Below the pieces are notes generated by a model, which did no database searches, had not been told where the DNA came from, and worked only from the letters and a program-made list of their open reading frames with translations. The translations under genes and the position numbers were made by a program. From positions 3,534,001 to 3,598,000 of the forward strand of contig OZ241749.1 of NCBI GenBank assembly GCA_965200945.1: DNA of 64,000 nucleotides, in the 5' to 3' direction. The stretch comes from JADCRZ01 sp965200945. GTDB taxonomy: Bacteria; Bacteroidota; Bacteroidia; Chitinophagales; Chitinophagaceae. Position 1 is the stretch's first letter. The number at the start of each line of letters is the position of its first letter. Below are positions 1 to 9,098 of the stretch, in pieces.

Positions 1-1
1 A

Positions 2-184
2 TGGAATAACTGGGGCAAGACGGATAACGAGCAAACAGCTTTTTATGCCGAGTATGAAAATTCGGGTGAAGGCGCCCCTACTGGCGGCCGTGTGCCCTGG
101 AGCCATCAGCTCTCGCCAGACGAAGCAAAGGCCTATACCATGAGTAATATTCTGTCGGGCTGGAACCCGACCGGATCGAAATAG
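2..184 (+). CDS. Pectinesterase (CE8), C-terminal fragment
   Basis: The open frame enters from the left edge and ends at a TAG codon, leaving about 60 residues. It reads WNNWGK, then FYAEYENSGEGA, RVPWSHQLS and a final NILSGWNP block, which is the C-terminal signature of bacterial carbohydrate esterase family 8 pectinesterases. These enzymes de-methylesterify polygalacturonan in the periplasm or outside the cell. The start, signal peptide and catalytic Asp residues lie outside the window. The next gene, 74 bases on, is a rhamnogalacturonan acetylesterase in the same direction, so this is probably the tail of a pectin-degradation operon. The natural TAG stop matters because two pseudogenes in the window are interrupted by TAG. 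Confidence 0.85.
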   Translation, partial: WNNWGKTDNEQTAFYAEYENSGEGAPTGGRVPWSHQLSPDEAKAYTMSNILSGWNPTGSK

Positions 185-258
185 ATCTTGTCTGATTGAT
201 CGGTATAACAAGTATGAGTAACCGCTTATCTCTCCATAATAAGTTAAAACGGATGAAC

Positions 259-1026
259 ATGAAACAGGCTTCCCATAAAATGCTGCAGATGATCCTCGTC
301 TTTACGGCAATGGCGTTCGCAACCCCTCCCGGAAAAATCCGTGTCTGGCTGATCGGCGACTCCACCGTGTGCGACCAGCCGCTCGACCGGGCGCCGGTCA
401 CCGGCTGGGGCACGCCCTTCGCGGGGTTCTTCGATTCAACCGTGTCGGTCATCAACAAGGCCCGCGGCGGCCGGAGCACGCGCACCTTTATCAGCGAGGG
501 CCGGTGGAAAGAAGTGGCCGACAGCCTGCACGAAGGCGACTGGGTGCTGATGCAGTTCGGTCACAACGACGAAGCAAAGGAGCCGCAGTACCAGGACCGC
601 TACACACCGGTGCCGGATTATAAAGTCAACCTGATCCGATTTATACAGGAGACCCGGGCTAAAAAAGCGCATCCCATCCTGATCACGCCGGTGACGAGGA
701 TGATGTTCGACAACACCGGTCATGTAAAAGAAACGCACAAGGAATACACCGCAGCCGTGTGGGAAGTGGGCAAGCAATACGAAGTACCTGTGATCGACCT
801 CGATCAGAAAAGCCGGGAGCTGGTGGATTATTTCGGTCCGAAATACGCCAAAGTGCTTTACATGCAGGTCGATTCCATGGAGCATCCGCACTACCCGGCG
901 GGCAGAAAAGACAACACGCATTTCAGCGAATACGGCGCCCGGCGCATGGCCGAACTGGTGCTGGCCGGCATCCGGGAACAACAACCCGGACTGGAGAAGA
1001 ACATTACAAAGTTTATTGCGCCGTGA
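259..1026 (+). CDS. Rhamnogalacturonan acetylesterase (SGNH hydrolase, CE12-like)
   Basis: This is a secreted esterase predicted to remove acetyl groups from the rhamnogalacturonan I backbone. From the ATG at 259 it is 255 residues, starting with a signal peptide (MKQASHKM..MAFA). ATGs at 196 and 253 are also in frame, but the one at 259 gives the most normal signal sequence. SGNH blocks are visible: GDST near residue 33 with the nucleophile Ser35, GGRST near 70, GHND at 101-104, and D218/H221 in DNTHF as the rest of the triad. Length and motifs fit the RhgT/YesT type. It follows a pectinesterase and precedes an AraC regulator on the same strand, which supports a pectin role. Confidence 0.88.
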   Translation: MKQASHKMLQMILVFTAMAFATPPGKIRVWLIGDSTVCDQPLDRAPVTGWGTPFAGFFDSTVSVINKARGGRSTRTFISEGRWKEVADSLHEGDWVLMQFGHNDEAKEPQYQDRYTPVPDYKVNLIRFIQETRAKKAHPILITPVTRMMFDNTGHVKETHKEYTAAVWEVGKQYEVPVIDLDQKSRELVDYFGPKYAKVLYMQVDSMEHPHYPAGRKDNTHFSEYGARRMAELVLAGIREQQPGLEKNITKFIAP

Positions 1027-1102
1027 TGAAATTGCAGCGTGAACAGTGATCATGAAGGTGGATGGGTTGCCTGCCGCCGTGGATTATCACTACTTTTAAT
1101 TC

Positions 1103-1963
1103 ATGGAGAAGACCGAATCGTACCTCAGTCATTTTAAGCAAAACAACAAACTCGCCATCCGGCTCATCTCCCCCACCTTCGGCCACTTGCCCGACGAGAT
1201 CACCGGCCGGTACGGCTTCACGCACCGTAAAACGCATTACTTCTTTCTCTTCATGCTGGAAGGCTCTACCAGACACAGTGTAGACCTGCAGCAGTTCGAT
1301 ATCAGGCAGAATGAACTGCTTTTTATTCTTCCCCATCAGATCCATCAGCTTCCGGCCACCAAACACGGAACCGATTATTTCAAGATCGGTTTTGATGAGA
1401 ACACGCTTTCCCTTCTGCCCACGCAGTATCCTTTTCTACTCAACCCCTTCAACAATCAAAAGATCCTATTTCCCGCGCCGGCCGCTGTCAGATTAAGATC
1501 CATCTTCGCAAACCTCCTTGATCTGCTGAGCACCGCAGATACCGATCCCGCGCTTATCCTGGCGCATCTGAACAGCCTGCTGGCCGAGATCAACGCAGTC
1601 TACTTTTCGGCGCAGAAAAACCCCGCGGACGACAGACTCGCTAAATACATCGGATTCAAGAATTTTTTAGAAAACAACTTCACCGAACAGTACCCCATTT
1701 CCGAGATCGCGGAGCAACTTGCGCTCAATCCCAACGGCCTGTACAGCATCGTGAAACACTATTCGGGGCTTTCCCCGAAAGAGTTCATCACCAGGCGCCT
1801 GATACTGGAAGCAAAGCGCCGCCTGTATTACGGAGAGAGCGCTTCCATCAAGGAGCTGGCTTTTGAACTGGGCTTCAGTGATCCTGAATACTTTTCCCGT
1901 TTGTTCAAAAAAGCAACTGGCAAAACGATCGCCGCGTTCGTTCAGGATTTGTCAGGGAATTAA
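1103..1963 (+). CDS. AraC family transcriptional regulator
   Basis: The 286-residue protein has an N-terminal cupin-like sensor region (about 20-150) and a C-terminal double helix-turn-helix (about 185-286). The second helix-turn-helix carries the typical ELAFELGFSDPEYFSRLFKK block. It starts 76 bases after the pectin acetylesterase and ends 66 bases before an aldo/keto reductase, all on the plus strand. It could therefore control the upstream pectin genes, the downstream reductase, or both. The arabinose/rhamnose sensing of classical AraC/RhaS proteins would fit pectin, but nothing here shows the ligand. Confidence 0.9.
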   Translation: MEKTESYLSHFKQNNKLAIRLISPTFGHLPDEITGRYGFTHRKTHYFFLFMLEGSTRHSVDLQQFDIRQNELLFILPHQIHQLPATKHGTDYFKIGFDENTLSLLPTQYPFLLNPFNNQKILFPAPAAVRLRSIFANLLDLLSTADTDPALILAHLNSLLAEINAVYFSAQKNPADDRLAKYIGFKNFLENNFTEQYPISEIAEQLALNPNGLYSIVKHYSGLSPKEFITRRLILEAKRRLYYGESASIKELAFELGFSDPEYFSRLFKKATGKTIAAFVQDLSGN

Positions 1964-2029
1964 TCTGATTTGTCCGGCCGCCCGTTTTTTGTTCTGCTGA
2001 CCTTTATGCAATCATCAAAAAATTGAGTT

Positions 2030-3016
2030 ATGAACAGAAAACTTGGAAACGGCCCCCTGGTATCCGCGGTCGGCCTGGGCTGCATGGGCATGTCGGGTGC
2101 GTACGGACAGGCCAGCGAAAAAGACTCCATCGCCACCATTGAAAGAGCCCTCGAGCTGGGGCACAACTTTCTGGACACGGCCGATTTTTACAATGTGGGA
2201 CATAATGAAGAGCTGATCTCGCAGGCCATCAAAGGCAAACGCGGGCAGGCTTTCCTGTCTGTAAAAACCGGTCAGATGCTGGCGCCGGGCCCGAACGGGG
2301 CCATGTCGATCGGCCCTGTGCATACCCATCCCGATTACCTCCCGAACGCCGTCATGTTCAGTCTGCGGCGACTGAAGACCGATTACATCGACCTGTACAC
2401 GCTGGCGCGGGTGGACCCTAAGGTGCCCATTGAGGACACCATGGGGGCACTGGCCGGCCTTGTTCAGAAAGGGATCATTCGTTATATCGGATTGTCTGAA
2501 GCATCTGCAGAAAGCATCCGGAGGGCGGCGGCCGTCCATCCCGTAACGGCCCTGCAAATCGAATATTCTTTGTGGAGCCGCGAAATAGAAACGGAGATCC
2601 TGCCAGTGATACGTGAACTGGGGATCGGACTGGTTGCGTATGCGCCGCTCAGCCGTGGCTTTTTAAGCGGCGCATTCAAAAAGCCGGAAGACCTCAAAGA
2701 CAGCCGCATGAATATGCCGCGGTACCAGGGAGAGAACTTTTACAGGAACCTCGAACTGGTAAAGAAGATCAGCGCGATGGCTGGAGAAAAAGGCTGCACG
2801 CCGGCGCAGCTGGCCATCGCATGGGTACTTGCGCAGGGTGAAGACATCATTACGATCCCCGGCTCCAAGCGCATTGCGCATCTGGAGGAGAACATTGCCG
2901 CAGAGAACGTGCAACTGACGGAAGCAGACCTTCAAAGCATAGAGGCCATCATGCCGGCCGGAATCGTATCGGGGACCCGCTATCCCGAGAGGTTCTTGCA
3001 TGCGCTGAACCGGTAA
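2030..3016 (+). CDS. Aldo/keto reductase with altered catalytic His
   Basis: This 328-residue cytoplasmic TIM-barrel oxidoreductase should reduce aldehydes or ketones with NADPH. Family features are GLGCMGMSG near residue 15, FLDTADFY with Asp49 and Tyr54, and Lys79 in FLSVKTG. The C-terminal NADPH-binding region has IPGSKRIAHLEEN near 280. The usual active-site His of YLHRVDP is replaced by Ala126 (LYTLARVDP). Substitution here is, to my recollection, common in one AKR subfamily (PARLDP type), so activity is not excluded. It follows an AraC regulator; a second AraC/AKR pair lies at 7-9 kb in the opposite direction. Confidence 0.9.
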   Translation: MNRKLGNGPLVSAVGLGCMGMSGAYGQASEKDSIATIERALELGHNFLDTADFYNVGHNEELISQAIKGKRGQAFLSVKTGQMLAPGPNGAMSIGPVHTHPDYLPNAVMFSLRRLKTDYIDLYTLARVDPKVPIEDTMGALAGLVQKGIIRYIGLSEASAESIRRAAAVHPVTALQIEYSLWSREIETEILPVIRELGIGLVAYAPLSRGFLSGAFKKPEDLKDSRMNMPRYQGENFYRNLELVKKISAMAGEKGCTPAQLAIAWVLAQGEDIITIPGSKRIAHLEENIAAENVQLTEADLQSIEAIMPAGIVSGTRYPERFLHALNR

Positions 3017-3216
3017 GCGTGTGGAGGGAGATGCAGAGCTGTTCTGCGTGTAATATAGCATTGGATCAGGCACTGCCTCTATGAAGGATGATCTTGCAGG
3101 GGTGATGGAAATCTCTTTCCTCAATTGCCCGAACCCCGGCAAGATCACTCATGGAAGATTGGAAGCCGGGAAAAATCATCCGTATACCGTCCAATTAAAC
3201 ACGGGGAACTGTTATC

Positions 3217-3236
3217 TTCGGTTAGTCATAACCGAA
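3217..3236. promoter_or_regulatory. Palindrome upstream of the M13 peptidase gene
   Basis: TTCGGTTA and TAACCGAA form perfect 8-base arms around a GTCA spacer, ending 28 bases before the ATG at 3265. It could be an operator or a 5'-leader hairpin. No T-run follows, so it does not look like a terminator. The function is inferred from position only. Confidence 0.4.
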
Positions 3237-3264
3237 CTTATTGCTCAGATAAAACCCAGGAACG

Positions 3265-5316
3265 ATGGCGCATCTTACTCATCACCTAAAGCAATCCATT
3301 CTCCGGCAATCCCTTTTTCTTTTGGCAATTCCGCTCCTGCTCGCGGCATGCAGGAACCAGTCGTCGGTTCCGGACACGGCAGAGATCAGCGGCATCGATA
3401 CTTCCATCAGGCCGGGTGACAATTTCTTTATGTATGTGAACCGGACCTGGTACGATTCGGCCCAGATACCGCCTTCGCAGCCGGGGGTGGGCGCCTACAT
3501 GTTCATGAACTACCCGCAGCGGCTGCGGTTGCAGCATATACTGGACAGCATATCAAAGGGCAACAACACGGCAGGAAGCATTGAGCAAAAGATCGGCGAT
3601 TTTTATGCTTCGGGTATGGATACCGTTACCATCAACGCCCGTGGATACGAGCCGCTGAAGCCTGTGCTTGCCCGTATCGACAGCATCGGCGATGTTGCCT
3701 CGATCATGAAGTTTGTTGTATCAGAAGAAAAAGCATCCGACAATTCCCTGCTGGGTTTTGGCGTGCGCCCCGATAATAAAAACAGTACCCTCAATATTGC
3801 ACACATCTCCCAAACAGGCATCGGCCTGCCCGAGCGGGATTATTATTTCAAAACAGACCCGTCGAGCACGGGCATCCAGCAGGCCTACAAAAAATATATC
3901 GCCAAACTGTTTGAGCTTACCGGTACCGATACTGCTGCGGCCACAAAAAATGCGGAGCTTGTGTACGGGATCGACAAACAACTGGCCTCCTCGCACAAAA
4001 CAAAGATCGAATTGCGCGATGTGAATGCGAACTACAACAAAATGGCCGTGGCTGCCCTTGTAAAACGGCACCCCAATATCCGCTGGCAGACCGTGCTCGA
4101 TGGTCTGGGCGCAAAAACCGATTCCATCGATGTATCGCAGCCGGCGTATTACGACAGGCTGAACCAGGCGCTACAAACCGTTCCTGTCAGCGACTGGAAA
4201 ATCTATCTGAAAGCCCATACCATCGGCAACTTTGCGGATGTGCTCAGCCAGCCTTTCGTGGATGCCGCCTTTGAATTCAACAGGGTGCTGTCGGGCCAGG
4301 CCGTGCAGCGCACCCGCGGCGAGAAAATAGCCAGCGCGGTAGATGGTTCGCTGGGACAGGCACTCGGGCAGCTCTATGTAAAGAAATACTTTACGGAAGA
4401 CGCCAAAAAGCGTATGCAGGAGCTGGTATCCAATCTGCAAAAAGCCTTCGCAGCAAGGATCGCGCGGCTCGACTGGATGAGCGACAGCACCAAACAAAAA
4501 GCAAACGAGAAACTGTTTGCCATCACAAAAAAGATCGGTTATCCCGACAAGTGGAGAGCGTATCAGAACGTAACGATCGACAAATCGAAATACTTTGAGA
4601 ACGTGGTGTCGGCGTCCGCCAACAATTACGGCTTTCAGCTGGCAAAGCTGAACAAGCCTGTAGACCGGTCGGAATGGTTCACCACGCCTTCCACGGTCAC
4701 TGCTTACTACAATCCTTCCGCCAACGAGATCGTTTTTCCCGCAGGTATTTTACAGCCGCCTTATTTCGACAACAACGCCGACGATGCCCTCAACTACGGC
4801 GGCATCGGCATGGTGATCGGCCATGAGATGACGCATGCCTTCGACGACCAGGGCGCCCAGTTCGACAAGGAAGGCAACGTTAAGAACTGGTGGACGCAGG
4901 ATGATTACAGGAAGTTCAAAGCCAAAACGCAGCAGGTGGTGGACCTGTACAATTCGTTCACCGTGCTCGACACCGTGCACATCAAGGGCGCCATGACACT
5001 CGGCGAAAACACGGCCGACATCGGCGGCGTCGCCATCGCCTACGAAGCCTTCAAAATGACCCCGGAAGGCCACGACTCCACCATGGTGGACGGCTACACC
5101 CCCGACCAGCGGTTCTTTATTTCCGTCGCCCGCATCTGGCGCGTAAAGATGAAGAACGAGTTCCTGCGCTTGTGGATCAACAACAACCCGCACTCTCCCC
5201 CTTTCTGGCGCGTGAACAGTCCGCTCATGAACGCCGCCCCGTTTTACAAAGCGTTCAACGTGCAGCCGGGCGATAGCCTGTTTTTACCGGAGGCGATGCG
5301 GATTCATATCTGGTGA
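3265..5316 (+). CDS. M13 (neprilysin/PepO-like) metallopeptidase lipoprotein
   Basis: This 683-residue zinc endopeptidase should hydrolyse peptides in the periplasm or at a membrane surface. The N-terminus has a lipoprotein signal with lipobox LLAAC and Cys29 as the acylation site. The M13 N-domain (about 45-430) is followed by the catalytic domain. Visible there are a TAYYNPSANEIVFPAG substrate-binding stretch, the zinc motif HEMTH at 520-524, and GENTADIGG with the third zinc ligand Glu581 and Asp585. It ends in the family-typical W after WRVNSPL and IHIW. Length matches bacterial PepO proteins. It stands alone, and the next coding material is the remnant of a restriction locus. Confidence 0.95.
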   Translation: MAHLTHHLKQSILRQSLFLLAIPLLLAACRNQSSVPDTAEISGIDTSIRPGDNFFMYVNRTWYDSAQIPPSQPGVGAYMFMNYPQRLRLQHILDSISKGNNTAGSIEQKIGDFYASGMDTVTINARGYEPLKPVLARIDSIGDVASIMKFVVSEEKASDNSLLGFGVRPDNKNSTLNIAHISQTGIGLPERDYYFKTDPSSTGIQQAYKKYIAKLFELTGTDTAAATKNAELVYGIDKQLASSHKTKIELRDVNANYNKMAVAALVKRHPNIRWQTVLDGLGAKTDSIDVSQPAYYDRLNQALQTVPVSDWKIYLKAHTIGNFADVLSQPFVDAAFEFNRVLSGQAVQRTRGEKIASAVDGSLGQALGQLYVKKYFTEDAKKRMQELVSNLQKAFAARIARLDWMSDSTKQKANEKLFAITKKIGYPDKWRAYQNVTIDKSKYFENVVSASANNYGFQLAKLNKPVDRSEWFTTPSTVTAYYNPSANEIVFPAGILQPPYFDNNADDALNYGGIGMVIGHEMTHAFDDQGAQFDKEGNVKNWWTQDDYRKFKAKTQQVVDLYNSFTVLDTVHIKGAMTLGENTADIGGVAIAYEAFKMTPEGHDSTMVDGYTPDQRFFISVARIWRVKMKNEFLRLWINNNPHSPPFWRVNSPLMNAAPFYKAFNVQPGDSLFLPEAMRIHIW

Positions 5317-5482
5317 GGGGATGATTTTGTCTGAACCGCAATTAGCCTGATTCGGCTGATAATGGATGATTGGTATCCAGGTTCTCGTTTGCACAATCTG
5401 TTTTTGTCTGAACCTGATGTATGAGATTGAAACGATTATCCTGATAGAGACTTTGATTCCAATTCTCAAAAAACCCGATTGC

Positions 5483-5590
5483 ATGATCACTGGCGAACTG
5501 AGATCCCGGATAGACAAGGTATGGGAAGCGTTCTGGACAGGCGGACTGTTGAACCCCATTACCGTGATAGAACAGATGACCTATTTCCTT
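5483..5590 (+). pseudogene. hsdM remnant (type I restriction methylase N-terminus)
   Basis: From the ATG at 5483 the frame reads LRSRIDKVWEAFWTGGLLNP and then TVIEQMTYFL, the N-terminal helical region of type I restriction-modification M subunits. Homology stops after about 36 codons. The frame then runs into unrelated sequence, while an hsdR 3' end begins a few bases later in another frame. The rest of hsdM, all of hsdS and most of hsdR are missing, so a large internal deletion is the simplest explanation. No methylase motifs remain, so it cannot be functional. Confidence 0.75.
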
Positions 5591-5598
5591 AACACTGG

Positions 5599-5856
5599 GC
5601 CCGGTTCATCCACAGCATCATCGGACTGGCTGCAGCCGCCGTTAAGGAAGCCTTTGCCGGCTTCATCAAACAACCTGCCCTCAACGCCACCCAGATCCGC
5701 TTCGTAAACACCCTGATCGATTACCTGACAGGGAACGGAATGAGTGAAAAATCGGCCCTGTACGAGCCTCCGTTCACCGACATTGCCTCTAATAGATCCA
5801 TTGATATTTTCAGCCGGAACAGGCGACGCAGACTGTGTGATTGGTGGAGAAGGTGA
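5599..5856 (+). pseudogene. hsdR remnant (type I restriction endonuclease C-terminus)
   Basis: An open frame without its own start reads RFIHSIIGL, then KEAFAGFI, LNATQIRFVNTLIDYLT and LYEPPFTDIA. This is the C-terminal helical domain found at the end of type I R subunits of the EcoEI/EcoKI kind. It is fused out of frame to the hsdM 5' fragment just upstream. The last 20 or so codons (RNRRRRLCDWWRR) do not look like the family and may be frameshifted. Only about 85 codons remain of a subunit that normally exceeds 750 residues. Confidence 0.75.
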
Positions 5857-5936
5857 ATGGGAATGCGATGGCGGTGTGGAAAAACATCAGTAAGGCTACA
5901 GATTGCACGAATGGACATATCTCTTCAATCAATAGT

Positions 5937-6875
5937 ATGAAATTTTATCTGGGCGTAACCGATATAGAGTGGTACCGGCATTTAAGTACAATTTCTCCGG
6001 AAGATGTTAATTTCTGGCAGCCGGGCGGAAACTCTAATTTCAAGGTCTTATCACCCGGCGCTCCCTTCTTATTCAAGTTAAAGCATCCCTATAACAGCAT
6101 TGGGGGAATAGGCTTCTTTTCCAGCCAAACGAAACTGCCTATGAACATGGCCTGGGAAATCTTCGCCAACCGAAATGGTTGCAACACTTACACACAGTTT
6201 CAGCGTATGGTTCTTCAATACCGGAAAAATAAAGAAAATACTAATCCGGTCATCGGATGTATAGTGTTGACAAATCCGGTCTTCTTTAAGAAAGAGGATT
6301 GGATTTCCATCCCGGCTGATTGGAGTAAGAGTATTGTACAGGGAAAATCCTATGATACAACGACGGAAATTGGAGTTATATTATGGCAGCAGGTAGAGCT
6401 GCTGCTGGAAAGGTATCTGCAACAAGATTTTTCAGAAGGTGTAAAAAGCCAGCTCACCCTGGAACCTTCTGAAGAACGATACGGAAATAGTGTATTGAGA
6501 AAAGTAAGATTGGGCTAGGGAGCTTTTCGGGTGCTGATTACCGATGTTTATAACCGCAGATGCTCTATTACCGGTGAAAAGACTTTGCCTGTTCTGGAAG
6601 CGGCCCATATAAAGCCATACGCCGAATCCGGACCTCATTTCATTTCCAATGGCCTGCTGCTTCGTTCAGATATGCACAAGCTATTTGATACAGGTTATAT
6701 AACCATTACAAAAGACTACAAAGTTGAAGTGAGCAAAAAAATAGCCGAAGAATTTGAAAATGGAAAGGAGTATTACCAGTATCAGGGGAAAGAACTAACA
6801 ACTCTGCCACTTAGAGACAGCGACAAACCCAATGAACGATATATTGACTGGCATAATGAAAGATTCAAAGGTTGA
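5937..6875 (+). pseudogene. HNH endonuclease interrupted by one in-frame amber codon
   Basis: The frame starts MKFYLGVTDIEWYRHLS, the usual beginning of a family of restriction-associated HNH endonucleases. It runs to a TAG at 6516-6518, then continues in the same frame as GAFRVLITDVYNRRC and the HNH core (ITGEKTLPVLEAAHI, then H-N-H spacing through HFISNGLLLRSDMHKLFD) to 6875. Family members usually have RLGQGAFR at the break, so the TAG looks like a CAG (Gln) to TAG point change. Everything else is intact over about 312 codons. It sits directly behind the hsdM/hsdR scar. Without readthrough, the product loses its whole nuclease domain. Confidence 0.8.
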
Positions 6876-6970
6876 GAAACTCGTATAATCAAGTATCGGT
6901 CATATTTCAACACTAAATTTTTGCCGAATATCTCACAAGGATATTCTCTCCTGCAAAAAAAAATTCGGCT

Positions 6971-7780
6971 TCACACCGCCCACTCGCTCGGCGCCTTTCC
7001 AAATTTTTTCTTGAACGAATGCGAGAAATGGGAGAGGCTTTCGAAGCCCAGGTCGAGATAGATGGCGGATGGTTTCTTGTTTTTTTCGATGAGATGACGG
7101 GCTTCTGCGAGTCGTCTTTCCTGCAGCCACTGGCGGGGCGCCATGCCGAAGATCCGCTGGAAATCGCGCTTGTAGCCGGCCAGGCTTCTTCCGGTGAGGC
7201 GGGCGAATTTTTCAACGGGAACATTGTAATGAAAATTGCCGAGCATGAACTTTTCCAGGTCCATCTTGTAAGGCTCCGAAAAGTCGAACAGCAAATCCTT
7301 CAGTTCGGGCATGGTATTCAGCAGCAGATACACCGCTTCTTTTACTTTCAGCTCGCCCAGGGCACTGGTTATCCTTTCTTCCGGATGACGCACATACGGG
7401 ATCACCGACTGAAAGAACGCATGCAAAAAATCGTTTCCGGGAATAAGGATGTTGGAAGGACCGGTCCATTTCCGGCCGGTTTCTATGTGCGATTCCAGGG
7501 CGATCTTCCGGAGCCAGTCTTCCTGCAGGCTGATCACGATGGTCTGATACGCCTCGTCGCCGCCGGGCGACTTGGTGATCTCGCCGAGCTGGTTCTTTTG
7601 TATCAGCAACATCTGTCCGCGGCCCATCGATACCTTCTGGGTGGCCGTTTCCAAGGTAAAAATGCCTGATACCTGCAACACAAGCGTATTGTGCTGCAGG
7701 AAGGCGACCTTATCCTTTCTTGTGCTGGAATAATAGGAGAAAAAGATGACGCCGGGAAGGATTTCGAGTGGATTTGTCAC
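6971..7780 (-). CDS. AraC family transcriptional regulator
   Basis: The 269-residue protein begins at a GTG. The sensor region is short and cupin-like (about 10-140); the C-terminal double helix-turn-helix (about 165-269) includes FARLTGRSLAGYKRDFQRIF and LGFESLSHFSHSFKKKFG. A stretch around residue 130 (LKVKEAVYLLL) matches the linker helix of AraC_N-type regulators. It lies 222 bases downstream of an aldo/keto reductase on the same strand, repeating the AraC/AKR arrangement at 1.1-3.0 kb. It probably responds to, and controls expression of, that reductase, but no operator could be defined. Confidence 0.88.
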   Translation of the reverse strand: MTNPLEILPGVIFFSYYSSTRKDKVAFLQHNTLVLQVSGIFTLETATQKVSMGRGQMLLIQKNQLGEITKSPGGDEAYQTIVISLQEDWLRKIALESHIETGRKWTGPSNILIPGNDFLHAFFQSVIPYVRHPEERITSALGELKVKEAVYLLLNTMPELKDLLFDFSEPYKMDLEKFMLGNFHYNVPVEKFARLTGRSLAGYKRDFQRIFGMAPRQWLQERRLAEARHLIEKNKKPSAIYLDLGFESLSHFSHSFKKKFGKAPSEWAV

Positions 7781-8002
7781 AATGTAAACTTATACAATTT
7801 GCGGTGGTCGTGGATCAGTGTCTGAAACATTCGAGCTGCATTCTAATCCCCATTTTTTTGTAATCCCCGGGCAGGCGCCAACACGCTGCTGCACTTGCCC
7901 CCCTCTTGCTGCGTCTGCGCAAAGAGGACGGTACAAGGGTTTGTATGACGCGGAATGGAGCCAGGCAGGTGCGACCTTGTTTCCAACAGGTATGTTGGCC
8001 CG

Positions 8003-8974
8003 CTACCGTTGCAGATACGTACCACCCAGGATAGCACCGACCCTAAAATGTTGGTTCAGGGTGTCCATCTCTTCAGACGTAAACTCAATCTCCATCGCCG
8101 CAATGTTTTCAGGCAGCCGCGATCTCCGGCTCATGCTGACCAGCGGCATGATGTGATCGCCCTGCGCATTTACCCAGGCGATCGCCAGTTGTGCGGGCGT
8201 ATATCCCTTGTCGTTGGCCATTTGCTTGAGCAGCCCCACTTTTTCGAGGTTTTTGATCAGGTTCTCACCCTGGAAACGGGAGAAGTGATTGTGATGGTCA
8301 TCCGCAGCCAGCGGCGCCTTCATATCGCCCGTCAGCAGCCCTTCGGCCGTATTGGCAAATGCCACCACGGCTATGCCCAGCTCTTTGGCCGTGGGGAGCA
8401 GGTCCTTTTCTATCTGGCGGTCGGCCAGTGAATATCCGATCTCGAGCGCCGACACAGGATAGACGCTGTTTGCCTTGCGCAGCTGATCGGGGGTTATCTC
8501 CGAAACACCCAGGTAACGCACCTTTCCTTCTTTTATCAGGTCGGCGACCGTTCCGATCACATCTTCCAGCGGCACGCTCCCATCGAGCCGGCAGGGCTGG
8601 TACAGGTCGATGGTGTCTATACCCAGTCGCACCAGCGAATAATTGATGAAGTTTTTGATGGCGATCGGGCGCAGGTCAATACCCAGCGGTCTCCCTCCGT
8701 AGAAGATGGCGCCGAACTTCACGCTGATGAAAGCCTCGTCGCGTCTGCCTTTGATGCCTCTGCCCACCAGCAGTTCGTTGTGACCGCTGCCGTAGAAATC
8801 ACCTGTGTTCAGGAAGTTGATGCCGCTGTCGAGGGCCATCTGAATGGTGGCTATGCTTTCCTGTTCGTCATTTGTCGGGCCACCCCATACGGACGACATG
8901 CGCATGCAGCCCAACCCAAGTTTGGATACGAGGGGGCCTCCGTTACCGAGTGCGATCTTTTTTATTGTTGTCAT
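8003..8974 (-). CDS. Aldo/keto reductase with two altered tetrad positions
   Basis: The 323-residue AKR starts at the ATG at 8974 (MTTIKKIALG). A GTG at 9001 is also in frame but overlaps a -7-like CATCTTTG on the minus strand. The barrel is recognisable from LGLGCMRMSS, YGSGHNELL, FISVKFG (Lys86) and the C-terminal SMSRRSRLPEN cofactor loop. Of the catalytic tetrad, Tyr61 and Lys86 are present, but the Asp position is Asn56 (FLNTGDFY) and the His position is Cys128 (LYQPCRLD). It is paired with the AraC gene at 6971. It may be a reductase of altered chemistry, or a ligand-binding or regulatory AKR. Confidence 0.87.
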   Translation of the reverse strand: MTTIKKIALGNGGPLVSKLGLGCMRMSSVWGGPTNDEQESIATIQMALDSGINFLNTGDFYGSGHNELLVGRGIKGRRDEAFISVKFGAIFYGGRPLGIDLRPIAIKNFINYSLVRLGIDTIDLYQPCRLDGSVPLEDVIGTVADLIKEGKVRYLGVSEITPDQLRKANSVYPVSALEIGYSLADRQIEKDLLPTAKELGIAVVAFANTAEGLLTGDMKAPLAADDHHNHFSRFQGENLIKNLEKVGLLKQMANDKGYTPAQLAIAWVNAQGDHIMPLVSMSRRSRLPENIAAMEIEFTSEEMDTLNQHFRVGAILGGTYLQR

Positions 8975-9023
8975 TGCTGTTCTTTTATTGTTAAACAGCA
9001 CAAAGATGGATAATTAAATCCAG

Positions 9024-9045
9024 GAGCCGTTTTCCTTCACGGCTC
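9024..9045 (-). terminator. Possible terminator of the S41 protease gene
   Basis: GAGCCGT and ACGGCTC pair around an 8-base loop, 54 bases downstream of the minus-strand stop at 9099. Read on the minus strand, the hairpin is followed by a TTTAATTA-rich stretch. The stem is short, so this is a weak candidate. Confidence 0.3.
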
Positions 9046-9098
9046 ATTCTACTTGTCCGGATGGCTCAGGTCTGAATGCGTACCTGCATTCACTCCAC

